Assembly: GCF_029813115.1 (NCBI RefSeq)
Contig: NZ_JAPZDS010000010.1
Span: forward strand, 140,171-204,170
Source of the DNA: Aureimonas sp. SK2
GTDB lineage: Bacteria > Pseudomonadota > Alphaproteobacteria > Rhizobiales > Rhizobiaceae
DNA length: 64,000 bases
Direction: 5' to 3'
Below the pieces are notes generated by a model that searched no databases, had not been told where the DNA came from, and saw only the letters and a program-made list of their open reading frames with translations. The position numbers and the translations under genes were made by a program. Below are positions 25,535 through 35,270 of the stretch, piece after piece (position 1 is the first letter of the stretch; every line of letters begins with the position of its first letter).

Positions 25535-26664
25535 TTCGGGTCCGTCAGCGAGACGAAGTAGCCCGGCTTGTAGTCGAGCGGCAGGAAGCGGGCGTGCAGT
25601 TCCTTGAACGTCGCTTCCGGGTCGAGGTCGCGGAACGCTTCGGGATGCAGCCACTTGGCGATCTCCTGGATCGCCACGAACTGGTAGGGATTGTTGTAGA
25701 ACTGGTGCCAGATCGCATGGACCTCGCCGTTCTCGACCGCCTTGATGCCGGTGAAGGCGGGACGCTTTGTGAGCGCCTCCAGCTTCTCGCGCGCCTTGGT
25801 GAGATCCGCCCCGTAGCCGACGCCGACCCAGTTGCCCCCGGGCACATAGCCCTCCCAGTTGCCGCCGGTGATGATCACCTGGTCGGGGTTGGAGGCAATG
25901 ATCTGCTCGGGGTTGACCGTGCCGAACGTGCCGGGGATGAGGTCCTTGGCCATGTTCCGGCCGCCGGCGATCTCGACCATCTTGCCGAAGTTCTCGTCGC
26001 CGAAGCTCATGCAGCAGTCGTCGGAATAGCCGCCGGCGCGCTCCATGAAGACGAGCGGGGCCTTGGGCTTCTCCCTTGCCAGCACGTCCGTCACCGCCGC
26101 GATGCTCTTGGCGCGGAAGGCGATAAAGTCCTCGGCCACCTCTTCCTTGTCGAAGAGCTTGCCGATCAGGCGCATGGAGGGCTCGGTGTTCACCATCGGC
26201 TTCTCGCGGAAGTCGACATAGACGAGCGGGATGCCGACCTTGGCCAGCGTCTCGATATAGCCCGCCTCCTCCGTCGCCGTCTTGGCGTCGACGTTCATGA
26301 GAATCACGTCGGGCTTCAGCGAGACGGCCTGCTCGACGTCGAACGTGCCGTCCTTCATGCCGCCGAAGGTCGGCAGCTTGGCGATCTCCGGATACTTGGC
26401 GAGATAGGCCGCATAGGTCTCGGGGTCGGCCTTGCCGAGATCGTCACGCCAGCCGACGATATGCTCGAAGGGCGCCTCGCGCTCAAGCGCGGCGACGAAA
26501 TAGATCTGGCGTCCCTCGCCCAGGATCACCCGCTGGACCGGCGCCTCGACCTGGACCTCGCGTCCGGTCACGTCGGTGACGGTCACCGTTTCGGCCAGCG
26601 CCGTGCCGGCTAGGAACGGCAGACAGACGAAAGCGGCAAGCATGGCGTAGCGCGTGGTCGACAT
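25531..26664 (-). CDS. Periplasmic iron-chelate-type substrate-binding protein
   Basis: 377 residues with a clean Sec signal peptide (cleavage near TALA-ET, residue 24). TVTDVTGREVQVEAPVQRVIL is the N-terminal lobe entry of FecB/BtuF-type binding proteins, and SLKPDVILMNVD is the usual strand. An unusual feature is the adjacent cysteine pair in GGYSDDCCMSFGDENFG (about 210-226), which may bind metal or form a disulfide. The cargo is probably a ferric chelate, but heme, cobalamin or another metal complex cannot be excluded. Divergent from a methyltransferase gene, with an Irr-like box between. Confidence 0.88.
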   Translation of the reverse strand: MSTTRYAMLAAFVCLPFLAGTALAETVTVTDVTGREVQVEAPVQRVILGEGRQIYFVAALEREAPFEHIVGWRDDLGKADPETYAAYLAKYPEIAKLPTFGGMKDGTFDVEQAVSLKPDVILMNVDAKTATEEAGYIETLAKVGIPLVYVDFREKPMVNTEPSMRLIGKLFDKEEVAEDFIAFRAKSIAAVTDVLAREKPKAPLVFMERAGGYSDDCCMSFGDENFGKMVEIAGGRNMAKDLIPGTFGTVNPEQIIASNPDQVIITGGNWEGYVPGGNWVGVGYGADLTKAREKLEALTKRPAFTGIKAVENGEVHAIWHQFYNNPYQFVAIQEIAKWLHPEAFRDLDPEATFKELHARFLPLDYKPGYFVSLTDPK

Positions 26665-26730
26665 TGCGGACCCCCTGGTGGACGACGGCGCGTTCTACGA
26701 ATACTGGAAAACCGTGGTCAACTATTATGT

Positions 26731-26747
26731 TTTAGAAGCATTCAAGG
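26731..26747. promoter_or_regulatory. Candidate Irr iron-control element (ICE)
   Basis: TTTAGAA-GCA-TTCAAGG matches the rhizobial ICE consensus TTTAGAA-N3-TTCTAAA in the whole left arm and four of seven positions on the right. It lies in the short AT-rich gap between the divergent binding-protein and methyltransferase genes, touching the ribosome site (AAGGCGG) of the latter. Irr acts through such boxes in iron-limited alphaproteobacteria. Confidence 0.5.
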
Positions 26748-26755
26748 CGGAACGC

Positions 26756-27565
26756 ATGACGGACGATGTGACCGGGCGCAGCAACTACGGTCTTCGGGAG
26801 GACATCCAGGCGTTCTGGTCGGAGCGCGCGGCGACCTTCGACGAGTTCCCGGGGCACGAGATCTTTTCCGACGCCGAGCGCCGAGCCTGGCACCGGCTCC
26901 TGACGCGCCATCTCGGGCCGGCGAACGGGCGCGCGGCGCTCGACCTCGCGTCCGGCACCGGCGTGATCTCCCATCTCCTCGACGATCTCGGCTTTCGCGT
27001 CACCGGCCTCGACTGGTCCGAGGCGATGATCGCCAAGGCCAGGGCGAAGGCGGCCTCGCGGGGCCGCTCCATCGCCTTCCGCCTCGGCGACGCCGAGCGG
27101 ATCCTGGAGGACGACGCGAGCTTCGACGTCCTCGTCACGCGCCACCTCGTCTGGACCCTGGTCGATCCCGCGGCCTGCTTCCGCGAATGGTCGCGCGTCC
27201 TGAAGCCGGGCGGCACGCTCTTGGTCGTGGACGGCGATTTCGTGCGGTCGAGCCTCGCGGAGCGTCTCCTCGCGCGGCTGGAAGCGGTCCTGCCGGGCTG
27301 GGCGAGAGCCGCCGCCGCTCCCTCCCTGCCGGCCGCCCTCCTCCAGCGGCACCGGGACATTCTCTCCCGCGTCCACTTCAAGGACGGGGCGAGAGCCGAG
27401 GACATCGCGTCCATGCTGGGCGAGGCCGGCTTCGTCGACATCGGCATCGACACCCGCCTCGGCGCCATCCACCGCGCCCAGGCGCGGCACATGCCATTTC
27501 CCAAGGGCTTGGCGCGGCAGGTCCAGCATCGCTACGCCGTCACGGCGAGGAAGCCGCAGACGTGA
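26756..27565 (+). CDS. Class I SAM-dependent methyltransferase linked to iron uptake
   Basis: 269 residues. Motif I is ALDLASGTGVISHLLDDLG (about 62-80), followed by VTGLDWSEAMIAKAR and the motif III region RVLKPGGTLLVVDGDF, the layout of UbiE/Methyltransf_11 proteins. The ATG at 26756 is chosen because AAGGCGG stands just upstream and the earlier in-frame ATG (26654) lies inside the divergent binding-protein gene. Its position against a siderophore-type importer suggests it modifies an iron chelator or acts under iron control; the substrate is unknown. Confidence 0.82.
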   Translation: MTDDVTGRSNYGLREDIQAFWSERAATFDEFPGHEIFSDAERRAWHRLLTRHLGPANGRAALDLASGTGVISHLLDDLGFRVTGLDWSEAMIAKARAKAASRGRSIAFRLGDAERILEDDASFDVLVTRHLVWTLVDPAACFREWSRVLKPGGTLLVVDGDFVRSSLAERLLARLEAVLPGWARAAAAPSLPAALLQRHRDILSRVHFKDGARAEDIASMLGEAGFVDIGIDTRLGAIHRAQARHMPFPKGLARQVQHRYAVTARKPQT

Positions 27566-27584
27566 CGATCCGAGGCTGGGGGGC

Positions 27585-27959
27585 TCAGGAGACGACGGCG
27601 ACCCGTTCGACCGCCGCCAGCACCTGGGAGGGAAGGTAGGGCTTGCCGACGAAGCCCAGCGGCTTCCATCCGAGGCCGCGCGCCCGCTCCTCCTCTTCCA
27701 TGTGCGCGGAAACGAACAAGGCTTCCACGCCGTGCTCCCTGCGCAGCCTGTCCGCCGCCTCGATCCCGTCGTCGCCCCGGGCGAGGTCGATATCGAGGAC
27801 GGCGAGGTCGAGAGGAGCCGAGGCGCCCGCCATCCGGAGCGCCTGCGCCGTGGTCATCGCGATCCCCACCACGACGTGCCCGGCCTCGGTCAGGATATCC
27901 TGAAGGTCCAGGGCGATGACGGCTTCGTCTTCGACGATCATGACCCGCAGGCTGCGCAC
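27585..27959 (-). CDS. Stand-alone response regulator receiver protein
   Basis: 124 residues consisting of one CheY-like receiver domain and no output domain. The acidic pocket is VEDEAV (about 9-14), the phosphorylatable aspartate is in AVLDIDLARG, the switch threonine position is taken by serine in ALFVSAHM, and the conserved lysine is in FVGKPY. GTG at 27957-27959 is the likely start, with GGAG seven bases upstream. Such single receivers often work with HWE/HisKA_2 kinases in alphaproteobacteria; no kinase gene is nearby. Confidence 0.85.
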   Translation of the reverse strand: MRSLRVMIVEDEAVIALDLQDILTEAGHVVVGIAMTTAQALRMAGASAPLDLAVLDIDLARGDDGIEAADRLRREHGVEALFVSAHMEEEERARGLGWKPLGFVGKPYLPSQVLAAVERVAVVS

Positions 27960-28118
27960 GATACCACTCCGTTCGACATGTCGTCGTGAACCGGCAAGCG
28001 CCGGACTCGTTCCGGCGCGGCGATGCGTCGAGCGCCCTTTGCGGCAGGACGGTTCGCCCCCCGGAACAGGATGCCGCAATTCCGGTTTGATGTGGACCAA
28101 AGCGAAAGGACGCTCCGC

Positions 28119-28937
28119 ATGGCCTATATCGAATCCAAGGACGGCACCCAGATCCACGTGAAGGACATGGGCCAGGGCCGTCCGGTGGTCCTGATCCACG
28201 GCTGGCCGCTCACCGGCGACATGTTCGAGTACCAGACGGTGGCCCTTCTCGAAGCGGGCTTCCGCGTGATCACCTACGACCGGCGCGGCTTCGGCCAGTC
28301 GGGCCATCCGGCGACGGGCTACGACTACGACACGTTCGCCGACGACCTGGCGGCTGTGCTGGAGGGCCTCGACCTCCGCGACGTGTCGCTGGTGGGCTTC
28401 TCCATGGGCGGCGGCGAGATCGCCCGCTACCTCACCCGCCACGGCGCCTCGCGCATCGCCAAGGCCGTCCTCGTCGCCTCGGTCGCGGGCTATCTCCTGA
28501 AGGACGACAGCAATCCCGACGGCGTGGACGCGAGCGTCTTCGAGGACATGAAGGCCCAGATCCGGAAGGATCGCTTCGCCTTCCTCCAGAGCTTCGCCAA
28601 GCAGTTCTACGGGGTCGGCGTCCTGTCCAAGCCGGTCAGCCAGAGCGTCCTCGACTGGAGCTTCGTGCTGGGCGTGATGGCGAGCCCGCTGGCGACGATC
28701 CGGTGCGTGGACGCCTTCGGCAAGACGGACTTCCGCCCGGACTTCCGCAGCTTCACCGTGCCGACGCTGGTGATCCACGGTACCGGCGACGACACGGTGC
28801 CGATCGACGTGACCGGGCGGGCGGCCGCCAAGGCCATTCCCGGCGCCAAGCTCGTCGAATACGAGGGCGAGCCGCACGGCCTGTTCGCCACCGTGCCGGA
28901 CCGGCTGAACGAGGACCTCGTCGCGTTCCTTCGCTGA
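28119..28937 (+). CDS. Alpha/beta hydrolase, non-heme chloroperoxidase-like
   Basis: 272 residues. The nucleophile elbow GFSMGGGE with Ser95, the acid in GTGDDTVP and the histidine in EGEPHGLFA form the catalytic triad; IHGWPLTGDMF is the oxyanion-hole loop. The GFSMGGGEIARY motif is typical of the cofactor-free haloperoxidase/perhydrolase branch of esterases. ATG 28119 is preceded by GAAAGGA. The gene stands alone, divergent from the response regulator; the physiological ester is unknown. Confidence 0.87.
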   Translation: MAYIESKDGTQIHVKDMGQGRPVVLIHGWPLTGDMFEYQTVALLEAGFRVITYDRRGFGQSGHPATGYDYDTFADDLAAVLEGLDLRDVSLVGFSMGGGEIARYLTRHGASRIAKAVLVASVAGYLLKDDSNPDGVDASVFEDMKAQIRKDRFAFLQSFAKQFYGVGVLSKPVSQSVLDWSFVLGVMASPLATIRCVDAFGKTDFRPDFRSFTVPTLVIHGTGDDTVPIDVTGRAAAKAIPGAKLVEYEGEPHGLFATVPDRLNEDLVAFLR

Positions 28938-29131
28938 GGCGCGATGCGGCGCACCGCCGATCCGATGACCGACCCCCCGCTCGGCCCCGACGACGGGCCG
29001 GGCGCGGGTCGGTCGCCGACCATGGCGTCGGGGGACCTTGGACGGCGCCGGCCCTGTTCAAGCTCCCTGGCAGTCTTTAGGAATGGGAGGGGGATGCGGC
29101 GTTGCGAGCCGCGATCGGGCGGGAAGACGAC

Positions 29132-29779
29132 ATGAGCGCAGGAGGCGCAGATCGGCCGAGCCCGTCGGCGCCGGCGACCCGCATCCAGGCCGTCACGCGC
29201 GTCTTGATCCTCGACGCCGCGCTCGACGTCTTCTCCCGGCACGGCTTCCGCGGCTCCACGGTCGACGAGATCGCGGCCCGCGCGGGCATGTCCAAGGCGA
29301 ACCTCCTCTACTACTACCGGCGCAAGCAGGACCTCTACGAGGCCGTCCTCGAGCGCACCTTAAGGGAATGGCTTCAGCCGCTCGAGGCGCTGGACGCCGA
29401 CGGCGACCCGGTGGAGGAGCTGCGCCGCTACATCGAGGCCAAGCTCGTCCTGTCGGCCGAACGGCCGGAAGCCTCGCGCCTCTTCGTCAACGAGATCCTG
29501 GCCGGCGCCCCGGTGATCCTGCCGACCCTCCAGACGTCGCTGCGCTCGCTCGTGGCGGAGAAGGCCGCGATCATCGGGGCCTGGATGTCCGAAGGGCGGC
29601 TCACGCCCGTCGACCCCATCCACCTCATCTTCGCGATCTGGGCGACGACCCAGCACTATGCCGACTTCGCCGTGCAGATCCGCGCCGTGCTCGGGACCGA
29701 TGCTGAGCGGCCCGGCTTCCACGAGGACGCCTCGCGGGCGGTCCTCTCGATCATCCTCCAGGGGGTGACGCCGCGCTGA
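29132..29779 (+). CDS. rutR: TetR-family regulator RutR
   Basis: 215 residues. The helix-turn-helix (STVDEIAARAGMSKANLLYYY) and the ligand-domain pieces REWLQPLEALDADGDPVEEL, RLFVNEILAGAPVI and HLIFAIWATTQHYADFAVQI are strikingly like E. coli RutR, which senses uracil/thymine and represses the rut operon. The gene faces the rutF end of the rut operon, only 6 bases apart stop to stop. A RutR-type box is present upstream of rutA (33474-33489). The ATG at 29132 gives the usual N-terminus; an earlier in-frame ATG (29102) lacks a better ribosome site. Confidence 0.92.
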   Translation: MSAGGADRPSPSAPATRIQAVTRVLILDAALDVFSRHGFRGSTVDEIAARAGMSKANLLYYYRRKQDLYEAVLERTLREWLQPLEALDADGDPVEELRRYIEAKLVLSAERPEASRLFVNEILAGAPVILPTLQTSLRSLVAEKAAIIGAWMSEGRLTPVDPIHLIFAIWATTQHYADFAVQIRAVLGTDAERPGFHEDASRAVLSIILQGVTPR

Positions 29780-29785
29780 GCGCGC

Positions 29786-30304
29786 TCAGAGCGTGCGATA
29801 CGCCCGGTCGAGATAGATCAGCGCGTCCCCGTCCCCGCGCGAGCGGATCGAGACGACGCGGCAGAACAGGACATCGTGCGTGCCGGCCTGCGTCACCGTC
29901 TGGACCTCGCAGCCGATCGAGGCGAGGGCGCCGTCGAGTTCGGGCAGGCCGAATCCGCCCCCGCCCCAGGTGCCCGCCGCGAACCGCTCCGCCATGGGCG
30001 TCCGTCCGCCGAACACGCGGGCGATCCCGGCCTGCTCGCCGGCCAAGACGTTGACGCAGATCCGGCCGTTCCGCCGGACGGCGGGATGGGCGGACGAGCC
30101 GCGGTTGAGGCAGACGAGAAGCGTCGGCGGGTCGTCGGTGACGCTGCACACGGCGGTGGCGGCAAAGCCCGCGCGGCCGGCCGGCCCGTCGGTGGTGACG
30201 ATTGAAACGGCGGCCCCGAGGCGCGCCATGGCGTCGCGGAAGGCGAGGCGGTCGGCTCCCTCGTTCGGGACAAGGGGATCGACGGAGGCGGAAGCGGCGA
30301 TCAT
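29786..30304 (-). CDS. rutF: RutF-like NADH:FMN flavin reductase
   Basis: 172 residues of the flavin-reductase-domain family. FRDAMARLGAAVSIVTTDG is the N-terminal signature, FAATAVCSVTDDPPTLLVCL the FMN-binding strand pair, and FCRVVSIRSRGDGDALIYLDRAYRTL the C-terminus. It supplies reduced FMN to the RutA monooxygenase. The start ATG (30302-30304) overlaps the rutD stop. Confidence 0.93.
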   Translation of the reverse strand: MIAASASVDPLVPNEGADRLAFRDAMARLGAAVSIVTTDGPAGRAGFAATAVCSVTDDPPTLLVCLNRGSSAHPAVRRNGRICVNVLAGEQAGIARVFGGRTPMAERFAAGTWGGGGFGLPELDGALASIGCEVQTVTQAGTHDVLFCRVVSIRSRGDGDALIYLDRAYRTL

Positions 30305-31095
30305 GGCGGCGAAACGATCCCTGTGCCGGTGAAGAACGATTGGACGACCCCGTCGAACCAAGCGGGTTCGGTGATGTTGACCGCGTGGCCGCCGTGGTCC
30401 GACAGCGCGAGAACGGCCTGCGGGATCGCCTCGGCGAGAGCGAGCGAGCGCGTGTAGGGGACGAGGAGGTCGTCCTTGGCCGCCACCACCAGCGTCGGCA
30501 CCGCGACGGCGCCGAGACGCGCCTCCGCGTCGAAGGCGCGCAGCGCCGCGATGCGCGACAGAACGTTGTCCCGCCCCTGGAAATGCGCGATCCCATGCGC
30601 GATCTCGGCTTCCAGGCGTTCCCCGTTCTCCGCCATCCAGACGGCGGGATAGAGGAACAGCGGCTGCGCCCGGACGAAGGCCTCGACGCCCGCCGCCTCC
30701 AGAAGGGTGATGCGCGTGTCGAAGCAGCGGCCGGAATGCGGGTCGGCCCGGCCCCAGGCGTTGACGAGGACGAGGCTCTCGACGGGGGAGGCGGGCCGCA
30801 GCGCGAGATCGAGCCCGATCAGGCCGCCGAGCGCATGGCCCATGAAGTGGAAGCGCGTCGCCCCGACCGCCGCAGCAACAGCCAAGACGTCGTCGGCCAT
30901 GGCCGCGATCGTGTCCTGCCCGGCGCCGCCGCTCCGGTTGGTGCCGCGATGGTCGTAGGTGACGACCCGGAAATGCTCCGCCAGCGCCGTGATCTGGGGC
31001 GCCCAGTAGGCCGAGGCGCCGCCAAGGCCGGACGACAGGATGAGCGTCGGCGCGTCCGTCCCGTCGCGGCCCCGGACCTCGTGGTGGAGCGTCAT
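30301..31095 (-). CDS. rutD: RutD-like alpha/beta hydrolase
   Basis: 264 residues. The N-terminal [18 protein letters not shown] and the turn [16 protein letters not shown] match RutD. The nucleophile elbow reads G-H-A-L-G, with alanine where other hydrolases have serine; E. coli RutD has the same GHALG, so this is a family trait and not damage. RutD assists aminoacrylate breakdown in the uracil pathway. Overlaps rutC and rutF by four bases. Confidence 0.92.
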   Translation of the reverse strand: MTLHHEVRGRDGTDAPTLILSSGLGGASAYWAPQITALAEHFRVVTYDHRGTNRSGGAGQDTIAAMADDVLAVAAAVGATRFHFMGHALGGLIGLDLALRPASPVESLVLVNAWGRADPHSGRCFDTRITLLEAAGVEAFVRAQPLFLYPAVWMAENGERLEAEIAHGIAHFQGRDNVLSRIAALRAFDAEARLGAVAVPTLVVAAKDDLLVPYTRSLALAEAIPQAVLALSDHGGHAVNITEPAWFDGVVQSFFTGTGIVSPP

Positions 31096-31481
31096 GGGCG
31101 GCCGATATGGGCGACGCTGGCGATCTCGACCAGCGCGTCGGGCTTCACCAGGCCGCAGAGCACGCAGTAGCGCGCCGGCTCGTCGCCCGGAAAGTATTCG
31201 GCATAGACCGCGTTGACGGCCGCGTAGTTCGCCCAGTCGGTGATGAAGATGTGGTTCATGGTCACGTCGGCCATGGTGCCGCCGGCCGTCTCGATGACGG
31301 ACTTGATGGTCTCAAGGACATGGCGCGTCTGCGCGCCGGCGTCGCCGACATGGACGACGTCGTTGTTGGCGTCGAAGGGCAGCGTTCCCGAGACGTAGAC
31401 GACGCCGTCGGCGAGCGTGCCGGGCGAGAAGGGCGCGATCGGCTTCGAGGTCCCTTCGGGAACGACGATGGATTTGGGCAT
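31092..31481 (-). CDS. rutC: RutC-like RidA-family protein
   Basis: 129 residues of the RidA/YjgF family. [21 protein letters not shown] is the N-terminal signature, [20 protein letters not shown] the helix, and [28 protein letters not shown] the C-terminal strand with the conserved arginine and glutamate. RidA proteins hydrolyse enamines/imines; RutC acts on 3-aminoacrylate from uracil. It lies 13 bases after rutB. Confidence 0.93.
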   Translation of the reverse strand: MPKSIVVPEGTSKPIAPFSPGTLADGVVYVSGTLPFDANNDVVHVGDAGAQTRHVLETIKSVIETAGGTMADVTMNHIFITDWANYAAVNAVYAEYFPGDEPARYCVLCGLVKPDALVEIASVAHIGRP

Positions 31482-31494
31482 GGGGGCTCCGGGA

Positions 31495-32243
31495 TCAGAT
31501 CGAAGGGGAAGGGGGCAGGGGCGCGGCCTGGCTGACCGCGCCGCAGAAATCGGAGACCGTGGACACCCATCCGAAGAAGGTCTCGACGTTGTAGGCGGCC
31601 GCTTCCTGGATGAAGGCGGGGCCGAGCTGGTGGGTCGCGTCCTCCAGCATCACCGCGAAATATTCGAGGTGGAAGGCGTCGCGCAGCGTGCTCTCGACGC
31701 AGACATTGGTGGCGATGCCTACGAACACGAGGTTGCGGATGCCGCGCGCGCGCAAGGTGCTGTCGAGGGTGGAATTGAAGAAGCCGCTGTAGCGCGTCTT
31801 GGGCACGAGGAGGTCGCCCGGGCGCGGCTGGAGGCCATCGACGATCGCGTAGTCCCAGGTGCCCTTGGCGAGCAGCGTGCCGGCAAGTTCCGGCCGGCGG
31901 CGCATGGTCTTCAGGGCGTTGGACTTGTGCCAGTTGGGCGAGCCGGGGCCGCCGGCCTCCTGGTAGTCCCTGTCCCAGCCGTTCTGGAGATAGACGACGA
32001 GAATGCCGGCAGCCCGCGCCGCCGCCAGCGCCTTGCCGATGGCACCGATCGTGCCCGCCGCGCCGGAAATGTCGAAGCCGGCGAGATCAACATAGCCGCC
32101 GGGAGTCGCATAGGCGTTCTGCATGTCGACCACGACGACGGCGGTCTCGTGGGGCTTGAGAGACAGCGGCTCGGGACGTGCGGGCAGGGTGACGCTCTGA
32201 CGCGTCTCCGGCCGGGGGACGTGACCGGCAGAGGACAGGGCGC

Positions 32244-32247
<4 letters not shown>
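31495..32247 (-). CDS. rutB: RutB-like ureidoacrylate amidohydrolase
   Basis: 250 residues of the isochorismatase/cysteine hydrolase fold. The triad is visible as Asp in [10 protein letters not shown], Lys in [15 protein letters not shown], and the nucleophile Cys in [24 protein letters not shown]-like residues of other families are absent, and the stretch [17 protein letters not shown] is RutB-like. It splits ureidoacrylate peracid/ureidoacrylate to aminoacrylate, carbamate and ammonia. The start overlaps the rutA stop. Confidence 0.93.
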
Positions 32248-33335
<1,088 letters not shown>

Positions 33336-33453
33336 CCGTCCTCCTGCTCCTTGGCCGCGGCGTGGTCGCCGCATGCGAAGGTCAGCAATTCGCGTGCCAA
33401 GAAGACTTCTCCGTTTTCATTCAATGACTTGGAAGGAGGGTCGGCATCGAATC

Positions 33454-33489
33454 ATTTTGCGACGACCCAAAAACTGACCAAATGGACAA
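33454..33489 (-). promoter_or_regulatory. RutR operator and overlapping promoter for rutA
   Basis: CTGACCA-AA-TGGACAA at 33474-33489 matches the RutR consensus TTGACCA-N2-TGGTCAA at 12 of 14 fixed positions. On the minus strand TTGGTC (33481-33476) and CAAAAT (33459-33454), 16 bases apart, make a plausible -35/-10 pair, so a bound repressor would cover the -35. A weaker half site (TGACCA) lies near 33527. The rest of the 397-base gap 33336-33732 shows no gene. Confidence 0.65.
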
Positions 33490-33732
33490 AAATGACTTCG
33501 GGATTGCCGGAAATCGCGTCAACGGGTGACCAAGTCGTGAGCATACGACGCTCATGACCTGCAGCGGGCAAATCGCGTCCAGCGGCCGGCCGCCTGGCAT
33601 CTCGAACTGATACAGCGCCTCAACCGCCTGTTTTCATTGATCGGTCCGGGCGACATGCAGCCGACGGCAGCGGTTCGGCGGATGCGCCGCCGCGAGCCGG
33701 CGGCTGCGGGTTTGCGCGCCGGGGCGGGCGGC

Positions 33733-34377
33733 TCAGCGGCCCCGTGCTTCCAGCGCCTTCACCGCGCAGACGACACCGTCGAGGACGGGCAGTCCGAAGC
33801 GCGCGGAAAACGTTTCGGCAAGATCCGCCATGCCGGCGCAGCCGAGCACGATCGCGTCCGGCCGGTCCTCGCCGAGCGCTGCCGCGATCTCGGCCGCCAC
33901 CGTCTCGCGCGCGGCGCTGCCGGGCTCCTCCAGCGCCAGCACCGGCACTTCGGAGGCGCGCACCCGGCGGCAGGCGGCCTCCAGCCCATAGGCCCGGACG
34001 TTCTCCTCGATCACGGGCACGGAGACGGAGAGCGTCGTCACCACGCTGAAGGCCCGCCCCCCGGCGCCCGCCGCCCGCATCGCAGCCTCGCCGATGCCGA
34101 GCACGGGCTTGTCCGTCAACGCGCGGGCGCGCTCCAGGCCCGTGTCGTCGAAGCAGGCGATCACGAAGGCGTCCGCTTCCCCTTCCCGCTCGCCGATCAG
34201 CGCGAGGAGGCCGGGCTCGGCCGCGTCGCCGTCCGCCGGCCCCTGGATGGAGGGCGGGCCGGCCCGGTTGGTGGCCGACAGGATGACCGTGCCCGGCCCC
34301 GCCGCGGCCTTTGCCGCCGCCGCGATCTTGTCGGTCATCGAGGCGGTGGCGTTGGGATTGATGAAGAGGATGCGCAT
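33733..34377 (-). CDS. Asp/Glu/hydantoin racemase family protein
   Basis: 214 residues. MRILFINPNATASMTDKI is the hydantoin-racemase (HyuE) N-terminus. The two catalytic cysteines of the family are visible in FVIACFDDTGLE and IVLGCAGMADL. Such enzymes racemise hydantoins or related cyclic ureides/amino acids. The gene is last in an operon with an ABC importer (34386-38689), which suggests the importer brings in a hydantoin-like or ureide compound. The rut operon starts 398 bases downstream and also degrades a cyclic ureide. Confidence 0.86.
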   Translation of the reverse strand: MRILFINPNATASMTDKIAAAAKAAAGPGTVILSATNRAGPPSIQGPADGDAAEPGLLALIGEREGEADAFVIACFDDTGLERARALTDKPVLGIGEAAMRAAGAGGRAFSVVTTLSVSVPVIEENVRAYGLEAACRRVRASEVPVLALEEPGSAARETVAAEIAAALGEDRPDAIVLGCAGMADLAETFSARFGLPVLDGVVCAVKALEARGR

Positions 34378-34385
34378 GAGGTCTT

Positions 34386-35270
34386 TCAGAGCGTCCCCTT
34401 GCCCGCGTCCGACGCCCCGCGCATCCGGCGCGCGCGCAGGAACAGGCCGGTGCCGAGCGTCAGGGCGATGACGAGGAACGATACGGCCGTCGTCAGGGTG
34501 CCGAGCGCATAGATCGCGGGGTTGGTGACCGTGGTGGTGAGGCCCTGGAGTTCGAGCGGCAGCGTGTTCGGCCCGCCGATCGCCTGGGAGGTGCGGGCGA
34601 TCTCGTCCCACGACAGCGTGAAGCCGAACAGCGCGACGCCGACGAGATAGGGCGCGATGATCGGCAGCACGACGTGGGCAAAGGTCTGCCAGGGCGTCGC
34701 GCCGAGATCGCGTGCGGCCTCTTCGTAGGCCGGGTCGAAGCGGTTGAAGACCGCGAACATGACGAGCATGCCGAAGGGGAGCGTCCAGGTGAGATGCGCG
34801 CCAAGCGCCGAGGTGAAGAGACCCATGGCCGACTGGTAGCCGTCGCCGCCGAGCCCGTAGGCCTTCACGAAGTCGTCGAAGATGCGGAATTCGAGCGCGA
34901 TGCCGAGCGAGACCGCGATGGACGGCAGGATCAGGCTCGCGATCGCCGTGTAGAAGAGCAGCGTCGAGCCGCGGAAGCGGCGCCGGAAGGCAAGCCCCGC
35001 CAGCACCGAGATCACGACGGTCAGCACCGTCACCACCAGCCCCAGCCGGAACGAGCGACCGAAGGCCGCCCAGACATCCACGACGCCGAGCCCCTGCCAG
35101 AGCACGCCGAACCAGTGCGTCGAGACGCCGTTCATCGGAAAGGTCAGCCCGCCCTGCGGCCCCTGGAACGACAGGACCAGGACGGTCAGCGTCGGCCCGT
35201 AGAGGAACAGGACGAAGAGGGCGAAGAAGATCGCCAGGGGCACGAAGGCGCGGGAGCGTTTTTCCGGCAC
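34386..35270 (-). CDS. ABC transporter permease, PotC-like
   Basis: 294 residues, six to seven helices. The ATPase-contact (EAA) loop is YEEAARDLGATPWQTFAHVVLPII. GGLTFPMNGVSTHWFGVLW is the periplasmic loop typical of PotC-type subunits of the spermidine/putrescine importer family. The GTG start (35268-35270) directly abuts the stop of the preceding permease gene. Eight bases separate it from the racemase gene. Confidence 0.9.
   Translation of the reverse strand: MPEKRSRAFVPLAIFFALFVLFLYGPTLTVLVLSFQGPQGGLTFPMNGVSTHWFGVLWQGLGVVDVWAAFGRSFRLGLVVTVLTVVISVLAGLAFRRRFRGSTLLFYTAIASLILPSIAVSLGIALEFRIFDDFVKAYGLGGDGYQSAMGLFTSALGAHLTWTLPFGMLVMFAVFNRFDPAYEEAARDLGATPWQTFAHVVLPIIAPYLVGVALFGFTLSWDEIARTSQAIGGPNTLPLELQGLTTTVTNPAIYALGTLTTAVSFLVIALTLGTGLFLRARRMRGASDAGKGTL

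Noticed and set aside
30301..31095. Inactivated alpha/beta hydrolase because the nucleophile elbow has Ala for Ser
   Set aside because: E. coli RutD shows the same GHALG turn, so it is a family trait.
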